From the NCBI RefSeq assembly GCF_001905735.1, contig NZ_LISW01000001.1:1084660-1148659 (forward strand): DNA of 64,000 nucleotides. Direction: 5' to 3'. Both the position numbers and the translations under genes were made by a program. The notes beneath the pieces are model-generated. The model was given only the letters and a program-made list of their open reading frames with translations. It ran no database searches and had not been told where the DNA came from. This DNA comes from Streptomyces sp. CB01249 (GTDB lineage Bacteria; Actinomycetota; Actinomycetes; Streptomycetales; Streptomycetaceae). Each line of letters starts with the position of its first letter. Position 1 is the first letter of the stretch. Positions 23,747-32,610 of this stretch are shown in pieces.

Positions 23747-24955
23747 TCAGCGGTACCAGCCGAAGCGCTCCGCCATCACCGGCAGCCGGTCGGCGGCCAC
23801 CGCGTGCGCCGCCGCCCGCGGCGTGCACCCGTCCGCCGCCGCGCGGGCCAGCACCAGGCCGACCAGCTCGCGCATCGCGCGCCGGGTGTGCGCGAACGCC
23901 TCGTCCGCGTCGGCCCGGATGTCGCCGAACAGGGTCCACCACCACCAGGCGTTGGTCCCGGAGTTGACCACCACATCGGGCAGCACGGTGATCCCGCGTG
24001 CCGCGAGCAGCGCCTCGGCCTCCGGTAGCACGGGCATGTTTGCGGCCTCCACCACCCAGCGGGCCCTGATCCCGGCCTGGTTCACCGCGTCCACGGCGTA
24101 GGACACGGCGGCCGGGACGAGCACCTCGGCGTCCTGCACCAGCCAGGCGTCGGCCGGCAGCTCCCGGTCACCGGCGCGCAGCGCACCCCGGTCCACCGTG
24201 CCGTGCGCGTCCCGCGCGGCGAGCAGCGCCTCGACGTCGAGCCCGGCCGGGTTCGCGAGGGTGCCCTTGATGTCGGCGACGGCGACCACCCGGAGTCCGG
24301 CCCGGGACAGGAAGCGGGCGGTCGCCCCGCCCATGGTCCCGAGCCCCTGGAGCGCCACCCGCGCACCCTCGTACGCGACCCCGTCCCGGTCCAGCGCGGC
24401 GAGCACCGCCTCGGCGACCCCGCAGCCGCCGACCAGCTCGTCCAGGCCGATGCCGTCCACCTCCAGGGCGAAGGCGTCGGCCAGTCGGCGCCGGGCCCCG
24501 GCCTCGTCGTCGAGCAGCGGGTAGACGGCCTGCACGGTGGAGACGAGACCCGCCTCCGCCGCCGCGCGGTCCACCAGGTCCTGCGAGAGGCCCAGGTCCT
24601 CACCGGTCGTCCAGACGCTCTCGATGTACGGACGCATCGCCCGCAGATAGCGGACCAGGACGCCGTAGGCCGCCGGGTCGCGCGGGTCGCAGTCGATGCC
24701 GCCCTTGGCGCCGCCCAGCGGGATGTAGCGGGCCCCGGGCCGGTCCGCGTCGAAGTGCAGGGCCTCCTTCATCGTCATGCCCCGGGCGAGCCCCGCCACC
24801 TCCTCCAGGGTGCAGCCCGGGCGCATCCGCAGCCCGCCGCTGGACACCCCGCGCACCAGCCGGTCCACCACGAGGTGGCCCCGGCAGCCGGTGGCGTGGT
24901 CGGTCCAGGTCAGCGAGATGAGCGGGGCGGGCGGGGACACCGGAGGCGTCGTCAT
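23747..24955 (-). CDS. Leu/Phe/Val/Glu-type amino acid dehydrogenase
   Basis: A 402-residue NAD(P)-dependent dehydrogenase of the Glu/Leu/Phe/Val family, catalysing reversible oxidative deamination. The N-terminal substrate domain has K63 (RGMTMKEALHF) and the catalytic lysine K84 in PLGGAKGGIDCD. The Rossmann domain begins ALQGLGTMGGATARFL, and VVNSGTNAWWWW follows near residue 345. It is somewhat longer than leucine dehydrogenases (about 360) and shorter than glutamate dehydrogenases (about 450). GDH-type enzymes of this shape are hexameric; substrate cannot be fixed from sequence, but an aliphatic amino acid is likely. A TetR operator-like site lies upstream and the regulator gene downstream. 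Confidence 0.82.
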   Translation of the reverse strand: MTTPPVSPPAPLISLTWTDHATGCRGHLVVDRLVRGVSSGGLRMRPGCTLEEVAGLARGMTMKEALHFDADRPGARYIPLGGAKGGIDCDPRDPAAYGVLVRYLRAMRPYIESVWTTGEDLGLSQDLVDRAAAEAGLVSTVQAVYPLLDDEAGARRRLADAFALEVDGIGLDELVGGCGVAEAVLAALDRDGVAYEGARVALQGLGTMGGATARFLSRAGLRVVAVADIKGTLANPAGLDVEALLAARDAHGTVDRGALRAGDRELPADAWLVQDAEVLVPAAVSYAVDAVNQAGIRARWVVEAANMPVLPEAEALLAARGITVLPDVVVNSGTNAWWWWTLFGDIRADADEAFAHTRRAMRELVGLVLARAAADGCTPRAAAHAVAADRLPVMAERFGWYR

Positions 24956-25031
24956 CGGAAGTGCTCCTCGGTCACTGTCGGCGGGCGGTCCTGGGCGCGG
25001 TGGGCCGGAGCCCTGCGGCGGCTGGACCAGT

Positions 25032-25051
25032 TACTGAACCGTCGGTCAGTA
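25032..25051 (-). promoter_or_regulatory. TetR-type operator candidate
   Basis: TACTGAACCGTCGGTCAGTA has perfectly symmetric six-base ends (TACTGA/TCAGTA) and matches at seven of ten paired positions. It lies 77 bases upstream of the dehydrogenase start. TACTGA-ACCG-type palindromes are common TetR sites in Streptomyces, and the tetR-like gene follows the dehydrogenase. Confidence 0.55.
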
Positions 25052-25200
25052 TCGGGAGACGGGGAGCCCCTGTCAACGCGGCGTCCGGCGTCGCGCGGCC
25101 CGGTGGCCGGAACGCGCCGGTGCGCGGACGCGGGCAGGGGAGCGGACCGGATCACGTCCGGAATGCGGAATCCTCCGCCGGGGCTGTTCGTTGCAACGGC

Positions 25201-25641
25201 ATGACCGCATTCGACGCACGGCAGGAAGCGCTGCTCCGGCTCCTGGGCGAGAACGACGGTGGCGTCCTGGTCACCCTGAAGCAGGACGGCAGGCCCCAGC
25301 TGTCCAACGTGAACCACTTCTACTACCCCGAAGAGCGCATCGTCCGGGTCTCGGTCACCGAGGGCCGCGCCAAGACGCGCAACCTGCGCCGCGACCCGCG
25401 CGCGAGCTACCACGTGACCAGCGACGACCGCTGGGCCTGGACGGTCGCGGAGGGCACCGCCGAGCTGTCCGCGACCGCCGCCGATCCCGCGGACGACACC
25501 GTCGAGGAGCTGATCCGGCTCTACCGCGACGTGCAGAGTGAGCACCCCGACTGGGACGACTACCGGGCCGCCATGGTCCGGGACCGGCGCATCGTCCTAC
25601 GGCTCCATGTCGAGCATGTGTACGGACAGCAACGTGGGTAA
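25201..25641 (+). CDS. PPOX-class F420/FMN-dependent oxidoreductase
   Basis: A 146-residue split-beta-barrel flavoprotein of the pyridoxamine-5'-phosphate-oxidase-like superfamily (Rv1155 group). Typical features are GVLVTLKQDGRPQLSNVNHF, the cofactor-phosphate segment RVSVTEGRAKTRNLRRDPRA and a short C-terminal helix ending in VRDRRIVLRLHVEHVYG. Members bind F420 or FMN and reduce small substrates. The ATG at 25201 starts the family consensus; no Shine-Dalgarno is visible, so a leaderless transcript is possible. It is divergent from the dehydrogenase and probably monocistronic. Confidence 0.85.
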   Translation: MTAFDARQEALLRLLGENDGGVLVTLKQDGRPQLSNVNHFYYPEERIVRVSVTEGRAKTRNLRRDPRASYHVTSDDRWAWTVAEGTAELSATAADPADDTVEELIRLYRDVQSEHPDWDDYRAAMVRDRRIVLRLHVEHVYGQQRG

Positions 25642-25739
25642 GGCGGTCGGGGCGGGAACGCCCTCCCCCGGACGTTCCCCTCTCGCACTGTCGTACCCCT
25701 TGTCCATAATGGGACGACCCCGACTCCTCAGGAGACCCC

Positions 25740-27008
25740 GTGACCGGCGCTGACCACAGGCTTCCGCTCCGCACCCGGCTGCGTGCGCTGCGCCCCGCTG
25801 CCTTCGGGGCCGACCCGGACGGCGCACGCATGGAGCGCATCCGCCGTTCGCCCCACTTCGCCGACGGTGTCTTCCAGAACCCGGTGGGCGCGCGGATCAG
25901 ACCCTCCGGCTCCACCCTGGAGTTCGCCCGGGTCTACTTCCGCAAGGAGGAGCGGGTGCTCCGGGCCCCCGCCGCCCCGGTGCCCGTGCACGCCACGACC
26001 GTCGCCGACCTCGCCCGGCCGCCCGCCTCCGGGCTCCGGATCACCTGGATGGGGCATTCCAGCGTCCTCGCCGAGATCGACGGGCGGCGCGTGCTGTTCG
26101 ACCCGGTCTGGGGCGACCGCTGCTCCCCCTTCGCCTTCGCCGGCCCCCGGCGCCTGCACCCGGCCCCCGTGCCGCTCGGCGCCCTGGGACCGGTCGACGT
26201 GGTGGTCATCTCGCACGACCACTACGACCACCTCGACCTCCCGACGATCCGCGCCCTGGCCCGTACGGACACGGTCTTCGCGGTCCCGCTCGGCGTCGGC
26301 GCCCACCTGGAGCGCTGGGGCGTCGCGCCCGACCGGCTCCGTGAGCTCGACTGGAACGAGACCACGACGGTCGGCGGCATCAGCCTCACCGCCACCCCCG
26401 CCCGCCACTTCTGCGGACGCGGCCTGCGCAACCAGCAGCACACCCTCTGGGCCTCCTGGGCCGTCGCCGGGCCCGTGCACCGGATTTACCACAGCGGCGA
26501 CACCGGATACTTCCCCGGCTTCCGCACCATCGGCGCCGAGCACGGCCCGTTCGACGCGACCATGATCCAGATCGGCGCCTACAGCCAGTACTGGCCCAAG
26601 GACCGGACGGACAGCATGCCGGAGCCGGGCGCCTGGCCCGACATCCACATGAGCCCCGACGAGGGCGTGCGCGCCCACCTCGATCTCCAGGGCGACGACC
26701 CCGGCGCGGGCGTCATGCTGCCGATCCACTGGGGGACGTTCAACCTGGCGCTGCACCCCTGGGCCGAGCCCGCGGAGTGGACGATGCGCGCCACCCGGTC
26801 GGTGGGCGTCACCATGGCCGCCCCGCGCCCCGGCCAGCCGTTCGAGCCCGCCGATCCGCCGCCCGTCGAGCCGTGGTGGCGCGCCGTCGCCGCCGAACCG
26901 GCCCCCGGCTGGGGCAACTGGCCCCCCGTCCACGTACAGCTCCACGAACCGGCCGACCGGCCCGCGCAGGACACCGGCAGGGACCGCGACCGGGCTCCCC
27001 AGCCCTGA
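25740..27008 (+). CDS. Metallo-beta-lactamase-fold hydrolase (NAPE-PLD-like)
   Basis: A 422-residue MBL-fold protein resembling NAPE-hydrolysing phospholipase D and UlaG-type lactonases. The metal-binding HxHxDH is SHDHYDHLD with H159, H161, D163 and H164. Further ligands are the His in ARHFCGRG, the Asp in HSGDTGYFPGF and the His in LPIHWGTFNLAL. The stretch ITWMGHSSVLAEIDGRRVLF starts the domain near residue 101. The first 80 residues form an extra N-terminal segment usual for this group. The GTG at 25740 follows CAGGAGA. No signal peptide is visible, so a cytosolic or peripheral membrane enzyme. It ends at a 13-base-stem hairpin. Confidence 0.85.
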   Translation: MTGADHRLPLRTRLRALRPAAFGADPDGARMERIRRSPHFADGVFQNPVGARIRPSGSTLEFARVYFRKEERVLRAPAAPVPVHATTVADLARPPASGLRITWMGHSSVLAEIDGRRVLFDPVWGDRCSPFAFAGPRRLHPAPVPLGALGPVDVVVISHDHYDHLDLPTIRALARTDTVFAVPLGVGAHLERWGVAPDRLRELDWNETTTVGGISLTATPARHFCGRGLRNQQHTLWASWAVAGPVHRIYHSGDTGYFPGFRTIGAEHGPFDATMIQIGAYSQYWPKDRTDSMPEPGAWPDIHMSPDEGVRAHLDLQGDDPGAGVMLPIHWGTFNLALHPWAEPAEWTMRATRSVGVTMAAPRPGQPFEPADPPPVEPWWRAVAAEPAPGWGNWPPVHVQLHEPADRPAQDTGRDRDRAPQP

Positions 27009-27016
27009 GATCCCGA

Positions 27017-27053
27017 GGCGTACGTCCCGGACGGGGCGGGCGGGACGTACGCC
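27017..27053 (+). terminator. Inverted-repeat terminator after the MBL-fold gene
   Basis: GGCGTACGTCCCG (27017-27029) and its exact complement (27041-27053) form a 13-base stem with an 11-base loop, starting eight bases after the stop codon. There is no T tract, as is usual for Streptomyces hairpins. Confidence 0.6.
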
Positions 27054-27113
27054 GGGCGGTGAGGTGAGCACGGCTTCCGCCGACGACACGGTCACGTCCT
27101 CAGGGGGGCGGCG

Positions 27114-28109
27114 ATGCTGCGGGTGCATTTCACCTCCGACGAGCTCGCACGGGTCCGGGTGGCGCCCGGCCCCGACTTCCTCTGGGAGATCAGCAACAGT
27201 GTGCAGACCCTCCAGCGGCGCGACGGCGAGCGGGAGTTCGGCGCCTGGCGGCGCTGGGTGCGGCCCCGGCTCTCCGGCAGCCCGCGCCTGCTCTCCCGGC
27301 TGCTGCCGCCGCGCGGCTACTCACCCGACTTCCTCACACCCACGACCGGCGACCGCGAATCGCTCCAGGCGTCCGTCGACGTCCTGCTGAGCACCCCGCG
27401 CCCACGGCTCCGGGCCGAACTGGCCCGGCTCGCCACCCCCGCACGGCTGCCGGGCTGGCTCGGGGAGCTGGCCGGGGGCGACGCGGACGCCCTGCGCGAG
27501 CTGGGCGGAGCCCTGCGTACGTACCAGAGGGAAGCGCTCGCACCGCACTGGCGCCGGGTGCACGCCGACATCGACGCCGACCGCGCCCTGCGGCTGCGCA
27601 GCCTCCTCGAAGGCGGCACCGAAGGGCTGCTCGCCGGACTCGGACCGCAGTTCCGCTGGCGGGCGCCCGTCCTCGAAGTGGCCTACCCCGTCGACCAGGA
27701 CCTGCGGCTGCGCGGCCGGGGCCTCGTCCTCCAGCCGTCGTTCTTCTGCTGGCCCACCCCCGCCACCCTGGCCGACGGCGAGCTGCCCCCCGTGCTCGTC
27801 TACCCCATCCACCGCACCCCCGACTGGTGCGTCTCCGCCCGGGGCGCCCGCCCCGCGCCCGGATCCGGGCCCCTCGGACCGCTCCTCGGCCACACCCGCG
27901 CCGGCGTCCTGCGCGCCACCCGCACCGGCTGCTCCACCCTGGAGGCGGCCCGGCTCCTCGGCGTGACCCACCCCGCCGTCAGCCAGCACCTGAACGTGCT
28001 GCGGGAGGCGGGGCTCGTCACCACCGTGCGCCGGGGCGGACGCTCCTTCCACGTCGCCACCGCCGAGGGGCGCGCCCTGCTGGCGGCCGAGGACCCCGCC
28101 CCGGCATGA
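27114..28109 (+). CDS. ArsR-family regulator with long N-terminal domain
   Basis: A 331-residue protein. The first 245 residues form an uncharacterised domain rich in Leu/Arg (DELARVRVAPGPDFLWEISN near the start); the last 75 form a winged-helix ArsR domain (AARLLGVTHPAVSQHLNVLR, then EAGLVTTVRRGGRSFHVATA). Such proteins with N-terminal DUF5937-like extensions are common in Streptomyces, though that domain name is from memory. No metal-binding CxC is visible in the recognition helix. The ATG at 27114 follows CAGGGGGGCGG. The next gene starts about 150 bases downstream on the same strand. Target and ligand unknown. Confidence 0.78.
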   Translation: MLRVHFTSDELARVRVAPGPDFLWEISNSVQTLQRRDGEREFGAWRRWVRPRLSGSPRLLSRLLPPRGYSPDFLTPTTGDRESLQASVDVLLSTPRPRLRAELARLATPARLPGWLGELAGGDADALRELGGALRTYQREALAPHWRRVHADIDADRALRLRSLLEGGTEGLLAGLGPQFRWRAPVLEVAYPVDQDLRLRGRGLVLQPSFFCWPTPATLADGELPPVLVYPIHRTPDWCVSARGARPAPGSGPLGPLLGHTRAGVLRATRTGCSTLEAARLLGVTHPAVSQHLNVLREAGLVTTVRRGGRSFHVATAEGRALLAAEDPAPA

Positions 28110-28262
28110 CGGCACGTCACCTGCGCGTGTAAGCACCAGCTTCCGTTCCTTGCGGGCCCCGCGGCGGCGGGACCACCCTGGTGGCCTGAATCGCACGGCC
28201 GCGCACACACCCGCGCGGCCGTTCCGCACCCAAGGCCCGTCCCCCCACCCTCAGGAGCCTTC

Positions 28263-28976
28263 ATGCGCAGGAGACTCGTATCCGCCGCCGTCGCCGCGGT
28301 CGCCCTCGGAGCCCTCGTCCAGCCCGGCACCGCCTTCGCCTCGGCGGACCCGCACCTCGCCCCCGCCGCCGTCACCGCCCAGGGCACATCGGCCGGAACC
28401 GCCGTCGTCAGCGGGCACAACCAGCCCGGCACCCGGATCACGGTGGACGCCGGAAGCACCGCCACCGCGCACTGGCTGGACGTCGACTACCAGGTCCAGG
28501 AGACCGGTTACTGGTGCGGTCCCGCCGCCACCCGCATCGCGCTCTCCGCCCGCATCTCCCCGCCGAGCCAGTCCGACCTGGCCTGGCAGCTCGGCACCAC
28601 CGTCAACGGCACCGACCACATATCCCAGGTCACCGGGGTGCTCAACGCCAACCTCGGCGGCGGCTGGTACGAGACCAAGGAGATGCCCAACGACCCGCCC
28701 ACCCAGGCCCAGCGCGACCTGCTCTGGTACGACGTCGTCTTCGACATCGACCGCAACTACCCCCTGGTCACCAACATCGTGGCCCCGCCCGGCAACCAGC
28801 CGCCCGGCTACCCGTCGAACCAGACGATCTACCACTACTTCACGGTCATCGGCTACGACGACGCCGACCGCACCGTCCTCATCGCCGACCCCGCCTCCTT
28901 CGGCGGCAACCAGATCTACTGGCTCTCCTTCGACCAGCTCGCCACCCTGATCCCGCCGAAGGGCTACTCCGCATGA
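28263..28976 (+). CDS. Secreted C39-like cysteine peptidase
   Basis: A 237-residue exported protein with a Sec signal peptide (residues 1-27, MRRRLVSAAVAAVALG core, cleavage near AFA-SAD). The catalytic Cys is C85 in YQVQETGYWCGPAATR, the His is H191 in YHYFTVIGYDD, and D209 completes the triad in VLIADPASFGGN. This pattern fits peptidase_C39_2 domains, related to the bacteriocin-leader peptidases but here without an ABC transporter. CAGGAG precedes the ATG. Its stop overlaps the start of the esterase gene (ATGA), so the two secreted enzymes are cotranslated. Target unknown; wall or extracellular protein processing is possible. Confidence 0.85.
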   Translation: MRRRLVSAAVAAVALGALVQPGTAFASADPHLAPAAVTAQGTSAGTAVVSGHNQPGTRITVDAGSTATAHWLDVDYQVQETGYWCGPAATRIALSARISPPSQSDLAWQLGTTVNGTDHISQVTGVLNANLGGGWYETKEMPNDPPTQAQRDLLWYDVVFDIDRNYPLVTNIVAPPGNQPPGYPSNQTIYHYFTVIGYDDADRTVLIADPASFGGNQIYWLSFDQLATLIPPKGYSA

Positions 28977-29971
28977 GCACCCGCGCGAACGACCGCCCCA
29001 GCCGCAGGAACGTCCTCAGAGCGGCCGGCGGACTCTCCGCCGCGACGGCCCTGAGCGCCGCCGGTCTCCTGGCCTCCGCCGCGCCGGCCGCCGCGGCCGG
29101 GGACGGATTCGGCCTGCGCATCGTGGACCGGAACGAGAGTGACCCGCGCATGCGGTACTACCGCTTCGCGACGGACGCCATCGGCTGGAACCCGGGCGTC
29201 AACGTCCTGCTCCCCGACGGCTACCACACGAGCGGCCGGACCTACCCCGTGCTCTACCTGTTCCACGGCGGCGGCACCGACCAGGACTTCATCACCTTCG
29301 ACCGCATGGGCATCCGCGCCTGGACCGCCGGGAAGCCGCTCATCGTCGTGATGCCCGACGGCGGACACGCGGGCTGGTACTCCAACCCGGTCAGCTCCAA
29401 CACCGGCCCGCGCAACTGGGAGACCTTCCACATCGCCCAGCTCCTCCCGTGGATCGACGCCAACTTCCGTACGTACGCCGAATACAACGGCCGTGCCGTC
29501 TCCGGGTTCTCCATGGGCGGGTTCGGCGCGCTCAAGTACGCGGCCAAGTACTACGGGCACTTCGCGTCCGTGAGCGCCCACTCCGGACCGGCCAGCCTGC
29601 GCCGCGACGCGGGGCTCGTCACGCACTGGGCCAACGTCTCCTCCGCCGCGCTCGACCTGGCGGGCGGCTCGGTCTACGGGGTGCCGCTCTGGGACGAGGC
29701 CCGGGTCAGCGCCGACAACCCGGTCCAGCGCATCGAGAGCTACCGCAACAAGCGCGTCTTCCTCGTCGCCGGCACCAGCCCCGACCCGGTCAACTGGTTC
29801 GATCAGATCAACGAGAACCAAGTGCTGGCCGGACAGCGCGAGTTCCGGTCGCTGCTCGGCAAGGCCGGGATTCCGCACGAGTGGCACGAGGAACCGGGCG
29901 GCCACTTCGTCCGCCCCGCCCTCTTCCGGAGCGACCTCGACGGAATCATCGCCCGGCTCCGCAAGGCGTAG
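28973..29971 (+). CDS. Tat-exported putative esterase (esterase D / mycolyltransferase-like)
   Basis: A 332-residue alpha/beta hydrolase of the putative-esterase family. A Tat signal occupies residues 1-42 (SRRNVLRAAGG, hydrophobic stretch, ASAAPAAAA). The oxyanion region is LYLFHGGGTDQD, the nucleophile is S180 in GFSMGGFGA, and the His is in EEPGGHFVRPALF near the C-terminus. Members include acetylxylan and feruloyl esterases and mycolyltransferases; substrate cannot be told. It starts in the C39 peptidase stop codon and ends 21 bases before a strong terminator. Confidence 0.87.
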   Translation: MSTRANDRPSRRNVLRAAGGLSAATALSAAGLLASAAPAAAAGDGFGLRIVDRNESDPRMRYYRFATDAIGWNPGVNVLLPDGYHTSGRTYPVLYLFHGGGTDQDFITFDRMGIRAWTAGKPLIVVMPDGGHAGWYSNPVSSNTGPRNWETFHIAQLLPWIDANFRTYAEYNGRAVSGFSMGGFGALKYAAKYYGHFASVSAHSGPASLRRDAGLVTHWANVSSAALDLAGGSVYGVPLWDEARVSADNPVQRIESYRNKRVFLVAGTSPDPVNWFDQINENQVLAGQREFRSLLGKAGIPHEWHEEPGGHFVRPALFRSDLDGIIARLRKA

Positions 29972-30293
29972 CGCCTCCGCACCCCGGCACACGAGCCCCC
30001 TCGGCCCACGCCGAGGGGGCTCACTCGCGTACGGGAACGGCGACCGCCCCGGAAACCGGCCCGCAGGAATCGGTCGCCTGTGCGAGCGCTCATACCAGAG
30101 CGGGACGGATGGCGGGCAAGTTCCACAACTGCCCATCACGCCCGCACTTCTGGCGACTACCGTGTGTGCCCGGTGATCAACGGTGGGCTCATATTCTCCG
30201 GGCCTGCCCGGCCGATGACCCGAGAATGCCCGACCACCGTAGGCGCCACCACATGAACGCAGATGCCTGGGGCCCCACGTACCGAGGACGCTG
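29972..30293. other. Intergenic region before the conservon
   Basis: The 322-base gap holds the terminator at 29993-30022 and the promoter region of the conservon. I find no convincing -35/-10 pair; the stretch around 30160, GACTACCGTGTG, is a possible -10. GAGGA about eight bases before 30294 is the ribosome-binding site of cvnA. No ORF of interest. Confidence 0.4.
29993..30022 (+). terminator. Strong terminator after the esterase
   Basis: GAGCCCCCTCGGC (29993-30005) pairs perfectly with GCCGAGGGGGCTC (30010-30022) around a four-base loop, beginning 21 bases after the stop. Confidence 0.85.
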
Positions 30294-32168
30294 ATGTCTC
30301 AACTTCGCGCACCCGACGCGCGACCGGACCGACGAGAGGGCGGGCGGCACGGCCGACCGGGCGCCCGTTCCCACTCGGCCGCGGCCAGACCACGTGCCGC
30401 CCGCCCGACCCCCGAGGCGCGCATACGCCCTCAACTCCTGCGCACCGCCGTGCTGCCGGCCCTCGCCGTCGCCCTCGCGGGCGCCGCGGCCGTCATCTTC
30501 ACCGCCCGCGCGGGCCACGCACGGCCGTCCGCGGAGCTCTGGATCGCCCTCGGCTCGGCGGCCGCCCTCGCGCTCGCCGCGATCCTCGCCGCCTTCCTGG
30601 CCGCCAACCGGGCCGCCACCACGGTCTTCGGCCGCTGCCTCGCGCTGCGCCGGACCAGCGCCCAGAGCCAGGCCGACCTGCAACGCGTCGTGGAACAGCT
30701 GCGCAACGGCGAACCCGTGAACGCCCGCCGCGCCCCGCAGAACCAGCCGCCCGGCGGCGACCCCTTCGAGCTGCTGGCCCAGGAGCTGGGCCGCCAGCAG
30801 GAGGCCGCCGTGGCCGCCGTCGTCGAGGCCTCCCGCCTCTCCGAGCCCAGCGGCGAGGACCAGAAGGTCGAGGTCTTCGTCAACCTCGCCCGCCGCCTCC
30901 AGTCGCTCGTGCACCGCGAGATCCAGCTGCTGGACGAGCTGGAGCACGAGGTCGAGGACCCGGACCTGCTCAAGGGCCTCTTCCACGTCGACCACCTCGC
31001 CACCCGCATCCGCCGCCACGCCGAGAACCTCGCCGTGCTCGGCGGCGCCGTCTCCCGCCGCCAGTGGAGCAACCCGGTCACCATGACCGAGGTGCTGCGC
31101 TCGGCGATCGCCGAGGTCGAGCAGTACCCCCGGGTCAAGCTCGTCCCCCCGATCGACGGCACCCTGCGCGGACACGCCGTGGCCGACGTCATCCACCTGC
31201 TCGCCGAACTCGTGGAGAACGCCACGGTGTTCTCCGCCCCGCACACCCAGGTCCTGCTGCGCGCCCAGCGCGTCACCGCCGGGCTCGCCCTGGAGGTCGA
31301 GGACCGCGGGCTCGGCATGCCGGGCGACGAGCAGAAGCGGATGAACGCCCTGCTCACCGACCCCGACCAGGTCAACGTCGCCCGCCTGCTCCAGGACGGC
31401 CGCATCGGCCTCTTCGTGGTCGCCTCGCTGGCCCGGCGGCACGGCATCGCCGTACGGCTCCAGAGCAACATCTACGGAGGCACCCAGGCCGTCCTGGTCC
31501 TCCCGCAGACCCTGCTCGGCGCCGACGAGGACGCCCCCGCCGCGGCCGGAGAAGCGCCCGTCCCGCCCACCGGGCCCGTGCACCGCCCGCCGCCCCTGGA
31601 GGAGCGCCCGGCACCGCGCGAGCCGGCGCCCGCCCCCGAGCCGGAACGCCGGCCCTACGTCCCCAGCCAGCAGCCCGGCCCGCACCGGACCCCGGCCCAG
31701 CCGGGCCCTGCCCGCCAGGACGGGGCCCCGCCCCTGCCGCTGCGCGCCGAGCGCGTGGACCGGCCCGCGGACGACGCCCCGCCCGCGGCCCCGTCCGGCG
31801 ACGGGACCGCGCCGACGAGCACGGCCGACCGGCCCCTGCTGCCCAAGCGGGCCAACCAGGAGCACCTGGTCCCGCAGCTCAGGGAGGCGCCCGCGCCCCG
31901 GTCCGGGGACGAACCCGTCCTGCACGACCCCGGGCTGGTCGCCGCCTTCCGGCGCGGCATCGACCTCGCCGAGGCCCGGGCCGAGGCCGAGGAGGAGCCC
32001 GCGCCCGAGGCCCCGGCCGGTACCACGCACATGACGACGGCCGCCCAGCTGGGCGCACCGGCCCGGCCGCTCCCCGTCCGGGGCGCCGCCCGGCCCGCGC
32101 AACTGCACGGCGCCGGCGCCCACCCCGGCGACCACGACCCACTCGCAGCGAACCCCATCAAGGAGTAG
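30294..32168 (+). CDS. Conservon sensor-kinase-like protein CvnA
   Basis: A 624-residue membrane histidine-kinase-like protein, first in the CvnA-B-C-D set. Two adjacent membrane helices occupy about 48-70 and 82-102, followed by a helical dimer region (LARRLQSLVHREIQLLDELE, then EDPDLLKGLFHVDHLATRIR-RHAENL) and an ATPase domain with N box HLLAELVENATVFS and G1 box VEDRGLGMPGDE. The last 220 residues are a low-complexity Pro/Ala/Arg tail. Known CvnA proteins (CvnA9, for instance) signal to the B-C-D complex and affect development. Whether it phosphorylates anything is unclear. The ATG at 30294 follows GAGGA. Confidence 0.88.
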   Translation: MSQLRAPDARPDRREGGRHGRPGARSHSAAARPRAARPTPEARIRPQLLRTAVLPALAVALAGAAAVIFTARAGHARPSAELWIALGSAAALALAAILAAFLAANRAATTVFGRCLALRRTSAQSQADLQRVVEQLRNGEPVNARRAPQNQPPGGDPFELLAQELGRQQEAAVAAVVEASRLSEPSGEDQKVEVFVNLARRLQSLVHREIQLLDELEHEVEDPDLLKGLFHVDHLATRIRRHAENLAVLGGAVSRRQWSNPVTMTEVLRSAIAEVEQYPRVKLVPPIDGTLRGHAVADVIHLLAELVENATVFSAPHTQVLLRAQRVTAGLALEVEDRGLGMPGDEQKRMNALLTDPDQVNVARLLQDGRIGLFVVASLARRHGIAVRLQSNIYGGTQAVLVLPQTLLGADEDAPAAAGEAPVPPTGPVHRPPPLEERPAPREPAPAPEPERRPYVPSQQPGPHRTPAQPGPARQDGAPPLPLRAERVDRPADDAPPAAPSGDGTAPTSTADRPLLPKRANQEHLVPQLREAPAPRSGDEPVLHDPGLVAAFRRGIDLAEARAEAEEEPAPEAPAGTTHMTTAAQLGAPARPLPVRGAARPAQLHGAGAHPGDHDPLAANPIKE

Positions 32169-32175
32169 ATGCCCC

Positions 32176-32610
32176 ATGGCGACCGATATGCCGTCCGGTC
32201 AGGTCTCGGACCTCGACTGGCTGCTGAGCGGCCTCGTCCAGCGCGTGCCGTACACCCGCAGCGCGGTCCTGCTCTCCGCCGACGGGCTGGTGAAGTCCCT
32301 CCACGGCATGGACGCCGACAGCGCCGACCACATGGCGGCGCTGGCGGCCGGCCTCTACTCCCTCGGCCGCAGCGCCGGGGCGAGGTTCGGGGACAACGGC
32401 GAGGTCCGGCAGGTGGTCGTGGAGCTCGACTCGACGCTCCTCTTCGTCGCCACCGCCGGCTCCGGCACTTGTCTGGCCGTCCTCGCGGGCCGCAACGCCG
32501 ACGCCGCCGTGCTCGGCTACGAGATGACCATGCTGGTGAAGAGCGTGCGGCCCTATCTGATGACCCCGGTGAGACAGACGGCCGGGGCACCGGGCACCGC
32601 GGGGCTGTGA
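32176..32610 (+). CDS. Roadblock/LC7-domain protein CvnB
   Basis: A 144-residue roadblock/LC7 protein, the second conservon component. The domain spans about residues 8-130, starting SDLDWLLSGLVQRVPYTRSA then VLLSADGLVKSLHGMDAD, with the typical GSGTCLAVLAGRNADAAVLG strand. Members dimerise and act as platforms or GTPase-activating partners for small GTPases; here the partner is CvnD. AGGAG at 32161-32165 overlaps the cvnA stop and sits eleven bases before the ATG, so expression is coupled. The stop overlaps the next start (GTGA). Confidence 0.9.
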   Translation: MATDMPSGQVSDLDWLLSGLVQRVPYTRSAVLLSADGLVKSLHGMDADSADHMAALAAGLYSLGRSAGARFGDNGEVRQVVVELDSTLLFVATAGSGTCLAVLAGRNADAAVLGYEMTMLVKSVRPYLMTPVRQTAGAPGTAGL

